From assembly GCA_017959525.1 (NCBI GenBank), contig JAGDAL010000046.1, forward strand, positions 1 through 5,255: a stretch of DNA of 5,255 nt. Direction: 5' to 3'. Shown in pieces: positions 1 through 5,255 of the stretch. The DNA is from Lachnospiraceae bacterium. GTDB lineage: Bacteria > Bacillota > Clostridia > Lachnospirales > Lachnospiraceae. How positions within the stretch are numbered: position 1 is the stretch's first letter; every line of letters starts with the position of its first letter. Position numbers and translations under genes: made by a program. The notes beneath the pieces were generated by a model that ran no database searches, had not been told where the DNA came from, and saw only the letters and a list, made by a program, of their open reading frames with translations.

Positions 1-193
1 GGAAGACTATTATTTGAAAATTATGCAGGCCTGGTATTTTGCAACTGCATTGGCGAAGCAGTACGATGCGTCTGTCAAATATATCGAAGAGCATCGATTG
101 CCGGACTGGGTGCACAAGAAGTCTATCCAGAAGGCAGTGGAAAGCTTCCGGGTAAGCGAGGAGCATAAAGCGTATTTGAAGAGCTTTCGGTAA
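1..193 (+). CDS. DNA alkylation repair protein, AlkD-like (C-terminal part, 5' end outside window)
   Basis: The open frame enters from the left edge (first whole codon at base 2) and gives 63 residues before a TAA stop at 191-193. The visible protein starts EDYYLKIMQAWYFATALAKQ and contains PDWVHKKSIQKAVESFRVSE near its end. This pattern, YYxKMxxAW followed by a short helix, then a Trp-containing turn and NK/KKxIQKxxES(Y/F)RV, is how I remember the C-terminus of AlkD-type proteins built from HEAT-like helical repeats. These proteins excise bulky or cationic alkylated bases such as 3-methyladenine and 7-methylguanine from DNA. The Trp at visible residue 11 probably corresponds to the conserved DNA-facing Trp of the late HEAT repeats, but this is a memory-based alignment. 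Family members are about 220-240 residues, so roughly a quarter of the protein is visible and its catalytic Asp cannot be checked. The acylphosphatase gene begins 14 bases after the stop, suggesting shared transcription. Confidence 0.8.
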   Translation, partial: EDYYLKIMQAWYFATALAKQYDASVKYIEEHRLPDWVHKKSIQKAVESFRVSEEHKAYLKSFR

Positions 194-207
194 GTGAAGG
201 ATAAGAA

Positions 208-486
208 ATGGAAAACGTAGTACGTTATCGCATGAATTATACCGGCCGTGTGCAGGGCGTTGGTTTCCGTTATAAGGCCAATATGATAGCAAATCATTAT
301 TCATTGACAGGATTTGTAAAAAATGAATACGACGGTTCTGTTACGGTGGAAATACAGGGGACTGAGCAAGAAATCTACATGTTCATGAAGAATATTGCAC
401 AGGATCATTGGATTGTAATTGATAATCTGAATAAGGAGAAAATTCCGGTAGAAGAGAACGAACGAAGTTTCGGAATACAGTATTAA
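208..486 (+). CDS. acyP: Acylphosphatase (EC 3.6.1.7)
   Basis: This complete 92-residue protein is the usual length for the single-domain acylphosphatase family (about 90-100). It hydrolyses the carboxyl-phosphate bond of acyl phosphates such as acetyl, carbamoyl or 1,3-bisphosphoglyceryl phosphate, and acts in the cytoplasm. Both family signatures are present. GRVQGVGFR at residues 13-21 forms the phosphate-binding loop and supplies the catalytic Arg21. GFVKN followed by DGSVTVEIQG (residues 35-51) supplies the catalytic Asn39, which orients the attacking water. The rest fits the small alpha/beta ferredoxin-like fold, ending in a final strand (SFGIQY). The ATG at 208 is preferred because an AAGG ribosome binding site lies 7 bases upstream (197-200). 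The next in-frame ATG, at 232, would remove part of the first beta strand. There is no visible promoter in the 14-base gap after the DNA repair gene, so read-through from that gene is likely. The gene converges on the ABC-F gene, with a hairpin right after its stop. Confidence 0.95.
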   Translation: MENVVRYRMNYTGRVQGVGFRYKANMIANHYSLTGFVKNEYDGSVTVEIQGTEQEIYMFMKNIAQDHWIVIDNLNKEKIPVEENERSFGIQY

Positions 487-514
487 AAAACAGCCCTAGC
501 ATTTGCTAGGGCTG
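485..514. terminator. Shared intrinsic terminator between convergent acyP and the ABC-F gene
   Basis: A perfect 10-bp stem (CAGCCCTAGC at 491-500 pairing with 505-514) closes a 4-base loop. Read on the minus strand it is followed directly by six T residues (A-tract 485-490), making a textbook Rho-independent terminator for the ABC-F gene that stops at 525. On the plus strand the hairpin lies 4 bases after the acyP stop but is followed only by a weakly T-rich stretch, so termination of acyP transcripts is plausible but less efficient. The A-tract overlaps the last two bases of the acyP stop codon. Confidence 0.88.
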
Positions 515-524
515 AACTTCTATC

Positions 525-2165
525 TTAGTTGTCTTCCTCATCATCTGCAGACATGGAGTAAACCTGACGCTTACGAGCCATCTCATCAGACTCAAGGTAT
601 TCATCGTAAGTAGTGATCTTATCAATCATGGTTCCGTTTGGAAGAATCTCCATGATACGATTTGCAGTGGTCTCAACAATCTGGTGATCACGAGAGGAGA
701 AGAGGATAACACCAGGGAACTTCTTCAGTCCCTCATTCAAAGCGGTGATACTCTCCATATCCAAGTGGTCAGTCGGCTCATCCAGCATAAGAACGTTGGA
801 ACCTTCAATCATCATACGGGAGAGAAGTACACGAACTTTCTCACCACCGGAGAGAACGCGCATCTTCTTCACACCGTCTTCACCGGCGAATAACATACGT
901 CCCAAGAAACCACGAACATACGTGGCATCCTTAATCTCGGAGAACTGGGTCAACCAATCTACAATGATCAAGTCGGTATCGAAAATCTTGGTGTTGTCCT
1001 TCGGGAAGTAGGACTGGGAAGTGGTAACACCCCATTTGTACTCGCCTTCGTCCGGCTCCATCTCACCGGCAAGAATCTGGAACAATACGGTCTTGGCTGC
1101 TTCGTTACTTCCAACGAAAGCAACCTTATCATCATGGTTCAAAGTGAAGGATATGTTATCTAAGACCTTCACACCGTCGATAGTCTTGGAAATACCGTCA
1201 ACAGTCAGTACCTCATTACCGATTTCACGATTTGGACGGAAGTCGATGTAAGGGTACTTACGGCTGGATGGACGAATGTCATCGAGCTGAATCTTCTCCA
1301 ATGCACGCTTACGGGAAGTCGCCTGCTTGGACTTAGAAGCGTTAGCGGAGAATCTCTGAATGAACTCCTGCAACTCCTTAATCTGTTCTTCCTTCTTCTT
1401 GTTAGCTTCCTTACGCTGCTTCATCAACAACTGAGAAGACTCATACCAGAAGTCATAGTTACCGGCATAGAGCTGAATCTTGCCGTAATCAATATCAGCA
1501 GTATCGGTACAAACCTTATTTAAGAAATAACGGTCATGGGATACAACGATGATGGTGTTCTCGAAGTTAATCAGGAACTCCTCTAACCATGCGATAGCAT
1601 CCAAATCCAAGTGGTTGGTCGGCTCGTCGAGAAGCAAGATATCCGGATTACCGAACAAAGCCTTCGCAAGAAGAACCTTGACCTTGGTGGCACCGTTCAA
1701 ATCACCCATGATAGAGTAGTGCTCCTCGGTAGGGATACCGAGACCGTTCAATAACTGTGCAGCATCGGATTCTGCATTCCAGCCGTCCATCTCAGCAAAC
1801 TCAGCCTCTAACTCGCTGGCGCGAATTCCGTCTTCGTCAGAGAAGTCTTCCTTAGAATAGATGGCTTCCTTCTCCTTCATGATGTCATAGAGACGCTTGT
1901 TACCCATGATAACGGTATCTAATACGGTATAAGCGTCGTATTTGAAATGATCCTGCTCCAAGAAGGAAAGACGCTGACCCGGTGTGATAATGATATCACC
2001 GTTGGTTGGCTCTAACTGACCGGATAAAATCTTTAAAAATGTAGACTTACCGGCACCGTTGGCTCCGATCAAACCATAACAGTTTCCTTCGGTAAACTTG
2101 ATATTGACGTCTTCGAACAGGGCTTTCTTACCCAGACGAAGTGTAATATTACTTGCCTGAATCAT
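525..2165 (-). CDS. ykpA: ABC-F family ATPase, YkpA/YbiT type (ribosome-associated)
   Basis: This 546-residue protein has two ATP-binding cassettes and no membrane segments, the ABC-F layout. ABC-F proteins bind the ribosomal E site and act on stalled or specific translation states. The exact role of this subgroup is not well settled, and nothing here suggests an antibiotic-resistance member. Cassette 1 has Walker A GANGAGKST (34-42), a Q-loop Gln71, Walker B with catalytic Glu181 in LLLDEPTNHLD, and H-loop His210 in VVSHDRYFLN. The charged interdomain linker (about 236-310) contains RFSANASKSKQATSRKRALE, a hallmark I remember from E. coli YbiT and B. subtilis YkpA. Cassette 2 has signature LSGGEKVRVLLS (438 on) and catalytic Glu463. 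Departures from consensus are the cassette 1 signature LNGAT (156-160), the cassette 2 P-loop GSNEAAKTV (352-360), LDEPTDHLD, and Arg492 where the H-loop His is expected. The tail is acidic. The start is supported by GAAAGGA 8 bases upstream of the ATG (2174-2180) and a good promoter. It is monocistronic and divergent from the chemoreceptor gene. Confidence 0.95.
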   Translation of the reverse strand: MIQASNITLRLGKKALFEDVNIKFTEGNCYGLIGANGAGKSTFLKILSGQLEPTNGDIIITPGQRLSFLEQDHFKYDAYTVLDTVIMGNKRLYDIMKEKEAIYSKEDFSDEDGIRASELEAEFAEMDGWNAESDAAQLLNGLGIPTEEHYSIMGDLNGATKVKVLLAKALFGNPDILLLDEPTNHLDLDAIAWLEEFLINFENTIIVVSHDRYFLNKVCTDTADIDYGKIQLYAGNYDFWYESSQLLMKQRKEANKKKEEQIKELQEFIQRFSANASKSKQATSRKRALEKIQLDDIRPSSRKYPYIDFRPNREIGNEVLTVDGISKTIDGVKVLDNISFTLNHDDKVAFVGSNEAAKTVLFQILAGEMEPDEGEYKWGVTTSQSYFPKDNTKIFDTDLIIVDWLTQFSEIKDATYVRGFLGRMLFAGEDGVKKMRVLSGGEKVRVLLSRMMIEGSNVLMLDEPTDHLDMESITALNEGLKKFPGVILFSSRDHQIVETTANRIMEILPNGTMIDKITTYDEYLESDEMARKRQVYSMSADDEEDN

Positions 2166-2210
2166 TGATTACATCCTTTCTGTTTTATAAAAATACACAA
2201 AATCTGTCTT

Positions 2211-2239
2211 ATTATAAAGGAGATTGAAAAAAAGTACAA
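2211..2239 (-). promoter_or_regulatory. Sigma-A type promoter for the ABC-F gene
   Basis: On the minus strand, a -35 box TTGTAC (complement of 2234-2239) and a perfect -10 box TATAAT (complement of 2211-2216) are separated by exactly 17 bases. Transcription would begin near 2204, giving a leader of about 40 bases with a good ribosome binding site. The element shares bases 2224-2239 with the promoter facing the chemoreceptor gene. Confidence 0.8.
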
Positions 2240-2252
2240 ATAGAAATATAAT
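2224..2252 (+). promoter_or_regulatory. Sigma-A type promoter for the chemoreceptor gene
   Basis: A -35 box TTGAAA (2224-2229) and a perfect -10 box TATAAT (2247-2252) are separated by exactly 17 bases. Transcription would start near 2259, leaving a leader of about 58 bases. The boxes fit the housekeeping sigma factor. I saw no match to the motility sigma factor pattern (TAAA, then GCCGATAT about 15 bases on), so the receptor may be made independently of flagellar genes. It overlaps the divergent ABC-F promoter. Confidence 0.8.
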
Positions 2253-2316
2253 TTACCCATAAAAACGGGCGCTTATTAAGGGGAGATCTTTATAGGCGGA
2301 AAGGAGAGTCGTCCGT

Positions 2317-3768
2317 ATGGATACCAACAGAATTCACAAAAGCAACCTTATCGTTATTTGGGTCGGCATTATCATCATGACTGCCATGACTTGCGTCACT
2401 TATTCTGGCAATGTTTCTATGATGGTAGGCGGTTCCTTGTCTATGATCATTTCCGGTATTATCGGTCTTATTTTCTATTTTTCCTCAGCCGGTGACTTGG
2501 CCAAGGCAATGGGAATCATCGTGGTTCCTTCGGTTGCGACGTTCTTCTATTCCTATTTGGTAGGCGGAAGCGCAGTTTCTTTTTTAGCCAATTATCTGTT
2601 TGCAGCAATGGTAGCAATTTACTTCAATGCGAACTACATCAAGTGGTATACCATTGTAATGGCAGTATTCTCTGTCATTTCCATTATTTATGATCCACAT
2701 ATTATCGACGGTGTTTACGCCACTTATCCCGGTGCAATTGTAAAAGCAGCACTTTTGGTATTCGTAGAAGTGGCTTTGATTCAGGCAGTTCGCCGCGGTC
2801 GTGCGTTTATTGAGAACGCAGAGGAGACTTTGGGCCTGGTTCGTGAGAACGAGAAGGCAGCCAACGGAATCGCACAGAATCTGAACAACGCGATTTCCGA
2901 TTGTAAGAACGGTATGGACAACCTGGTAGAGCAGGCCAACAGTGTGAGCGAGTCTGCCAGCCAGATGGGCAAGGTGGTAGAGAGTACCACCAATGCAACC
3001 ATCGCATTTTCTGAGAAAATCAATAACGCCAATGAGCAGGTAGATCGCAACTACGAGATGGCACAGAACTTGGAAGCGTCCTTCGCACAGGTTCGCCAGT
3101 CGGTAGATGACGGTGATACGGAAGCCAAGAACTTCCAGGAAGACCTGGGAGAGATGGTATCGGTTGTCGGATCTGCAAGAGAAGCAACAGATGGTCTCCT
3201 TGCTGAGATGAGCAAGATTACCAGCATCTTGGAAGAGATTAATGCCATTGCCAGCCAGACCAATCTGTTATCCTTAAACGCGTCCATCGAGCCAGCAAGA
3301 GCAGGAGAGCACGGACGTGGATTTGCCGTTGTTGCGGATGAGATTCGTCTCTTGGCAGAACAGTCTTCCCAGGCTGCGGATAACATCAAGGGTATCCTGG
3401 AAGGCTTAACCACCACCACCGGTGATGTATCCAACAAGATTAATGCCGGTGCCCAGGCAGCACAGGAAGGTGTGGAGAAGATGGTCGGCCTTTTAGAGGT
3501 CTTCGACGGCATTCGTCATTCCACCACCGATGCGCAAGATGTGGTACAGCAGGAGTATGAGGTTATTGAGAACATTCGTCATGTTTTCGGCGAGATTCAG
3601 GGTGAGATTGAGACCTTGGTTGCAACCAACGAGGAGAACTCCGCAATGATTCAAAGCATTGCAGAGAGTATCATGGCACAGCATGATTCCGTTGGTGATG
3701 TCAAAGAGGAGATTATGGGTATTGCAGGATTGTCTGATGATTTGAAGCAACAGTTCGCCGCAGACTAG
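2317..3768 (+). CDS. Methyl-accepting chemotaxis protein with a six-helix membrane domain
   Basis: This complete 483-residue chemoreceptor would couple a membrane sensory input to CheA/CheW and so to the flagellar motor. The N-terminal third is very hydrophobic, with about six membrane helices at residues 11-29, 35-55, 65-83, 85-103, 109-126 and 138-157, joined by short loops. There is no room for the usual extracellular ligand-binding domain, and I see no clear HAMP domain before the cytoplasmic coiled coil (about 160-483). The signalling hairpin is unmistakable: [15 protein letters not shown] (311-325), then [20 protein letters not shown] (327-346). Pro326 replaces the usual Ala in this segment. 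The arm after the tip is about 150 residues, suggesting one of the longer heptad classes; this is a rough estimate. No CheR-tethering pentapeptide is seen at the C-terminus (QQFAAD). The start at 2317 has GGAAAGGAG upstream, with AAGGAG (2301-2306) ending 10 bases before the ATG. TAG is followed at once by an in-frame TAA. The gene is monocistronic, with its own promoter and terminator; the ligand is unknown. Confidence 0.95.
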   Translation: MDTNRIHKSNLIVIWVGIIIMTAMTCVTYSGNVSMMVGGSLSMIISGIIGLIFYFSSAGDLAKAMGIIVVPSVATFFYSYLVGGSAVSFLANYLFAAMVAIYFNANYIKWYTIVMAVFSVISIIYDPHIIDGVYATYPGAIVKAALLVFVEVALIQAVRRGRAFIENAEETLGLVRENEKAANGIAQNLNNAISDCKNGMDNLVEQANSVSESASQMGKVVESTTNATIAFSEKINNANEQVDRNYEMAQNLEASFAQVRQSVDDGDTEAKNFQEDLGEMVSVVGSAREATDGLLAEMSKITSILEEINAIASQTNLLSLNASIEPARAGEHGRGFAVVADEIRLLAEQSSQAADNIKGILEGLTTTTGDVSNKINAGAQAAQEGVEKMVGLLEVFDGIRHSTTDAQDVVQQEYEVIENIRHVFGEIQGEIETLVATNEENSAMIQSIAESIMAQHDSVGDVKEEIMGIAGLSDDLKQQFAAD

Positions 3769-3797
3769 TAATTTCGCACAATACAAAATATAGAAGG

Positions 3798-3826
3798 GAG
3801 TCGCCTGAACAGGCGGCTCTTTTTTT
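3798..3826 (+). terminator. Intrinsic terminator after the chemoreceptor gene
   Basis: A 9-bp GC-rich stem (GAGTCGCCT at 3798-3806 with AGGCGGCTC at 3811-3819, including one G-U pair) closes a GAAC loop and is followed by seven T residues (3820-3826). It lies 29 bases after the stop codon and should isolate the chemoreceptor transcript from nifJ. Confidence 0.93.
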
Positions 3827-3911
3827 GCATGTGTATCGCATTTTGCATATTACATACAGTATTTCTTGTATAAATGTTCTAAAAGAAAAACAGTTTTACT
3901 AGGTGGATATA

Positions 3912-3939
3912 TTGATTTTCAACACAAAAGTGCTAATAT
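3912..3939 (+). promoter_or_regulatory. Probable promoter for nifJ with extended -10
   Basis: A -35-like TTGATT (3912-3917) is separated by 16 bases from TAATAT (3934-3939), which is preceded by TGC, giving an extended -10 (TGnTAATAT). Transcription would start near 3946 with a leader of about 57 bases. A good promoter is expected because a strong terminator precedes it and the gene is normally highly expressed. TATAAA at 3869-3874 is another possible -10 but lacks a well-spaced -35. The rest of the 176-base gap is AT-rich, with no gene or recognisable riboswitch. Confidence 0.55.
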
Positions 3940-3949
3940 TTGATTGTGT
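3922..3949. promoter_or_regulatory. Inverted repeat flanking the proposed nifJ -10 box (possible operator)
   Basis: ACACAA (3922-3927) and TTGTGT (3944-3949) are perfect 6-base inverted arms separated by 16 bases, and the proposed -10 box (3934-3939) lies in the spacer close to its centre. The arms could be half-sites for a dimeric regulator, but short repeats like this arise by chance in AT-rich DNA. The orientation is the reverse of a Rex site (TTGTG outside, CACAA on the far side), so I do not assign a regulator. Confidence 0.22.
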
Positions 3950-3966
3950 AGCCTATTTTTTCGTGA

Positions 3967-5255
<1,289 letters not shown>

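Noticed and set aside
10..297. A 95-codon minus-strand open frame across the DNA repair and acylphosphatase genes.
   Set aside because: It overlaps two recognisable plus-strand genes, including both catalytic motifs of acylphosphatase, and looks like a chance frame.
684..1251. Three plus-strand open frames (684-893, 745-1011, 1021-1251) opposite the ABC-F gene.
   Set aside because: They are antisense to conserved ATPase motifs and have no family resemblance or start signals.
525..2165. The ABC-F gene as an antibiotic-resistance (ribosome-protection) factor.
   Set aside because: Its linker and overall sequence match the housekeeping YkpA/YbiT group as I remember it, and no leader peptide or attenuator typical of resistance genes precedes it.
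2253..2316. A possible riboswitch (for example for cyclic di-GMP) in the chemoreceptor leader.
   Set aside because: The leader is only about 58 bases, has no strong stems, and lacks the conserved core of that riboswitch class.
2166..2316. A motility sigma factor promoter for the chemoreceptor gene.
   Set aside because: I found no TAAA box followed about 15 bases later by GCCGATAT or a close variant, whereas a near-perfect housekeeping promoter is present.
3051..3512. A 153-codon open frame on the minus strand inside the chemoreceptor gene, plus shorter ones at 2781-3050 and 3493-3786.
   Set aside because: They lie opposite strongly supported coding sequence, their translations resemble no protein family I know, and no ribosome binding site or promoter stands out.

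Overview
The window looks like ordinary chromosome from an anaerobic Gram-positive bacterium of the class Clostridia, most likely Lachnospiraceae-like. This assignment is an inference. It rests on a clostridial-type pyruvate:ferredoxin oxidoreductase, a YkpA/YbiT-type ABC-F protein close to the Bacillota form, strong AGGAGG-like ribosome binding sites, clear sigma-A type promoters in AT-rich gaps, and a moderate GC content in the genes.

Layout from left to right. Bases 1-193 hold the 3' end of an AlkD-like DNA alkylation repair gene on the plus strand. A small acylphosphatase gene (208-486) follows 14 bases later and is probably co-transcribed with it. It converges on a minus-strand ABC-F ATPase gene (525-2165), and a hairpin in the 38-base gap can stop transcription from both sides. 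The ABC-F gene diverges from a plus-strand methyl-accepting chemotaxis protein gene (2317-3768). The 151-base gap between these two genes carries two near-consensus promoters that point away from each other and overlap, with their -35 regions interleaved. The chemotaxis gene ends in a strong intrinsic terminator (3798-3826). After a 176-base gap with a plausible promoter, the window closes in the first 417 codons of nifJ (from 4003), which runs off the right edge.

The genes do not form one pathway. They are DNA repair, acyl-phosphate hydrolysis, ribosome-associated translation support, chemosensing and central pyruvate metabolism, in four separate transcription units. A loose metabolic link is possible, since pyruvate oxidation leads to acetyl-CoA and often acetyl phosphate, and acylphosphatase hydrolyses acyl phosphates, but nothing in the sequence ties the two genes together.

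I found no mobile element, CRISPR array, RNA gene or convincing undescribed system. The points worth a second look are the overlapping divergent promoters, the altered H-loop and ATP-site residues of the second ABC-F domain, the sensor-less six-helix chemoreceptor with a proline in its most conserved signalling segment, and an inverted repeat around the proposed nifJ -10 box.
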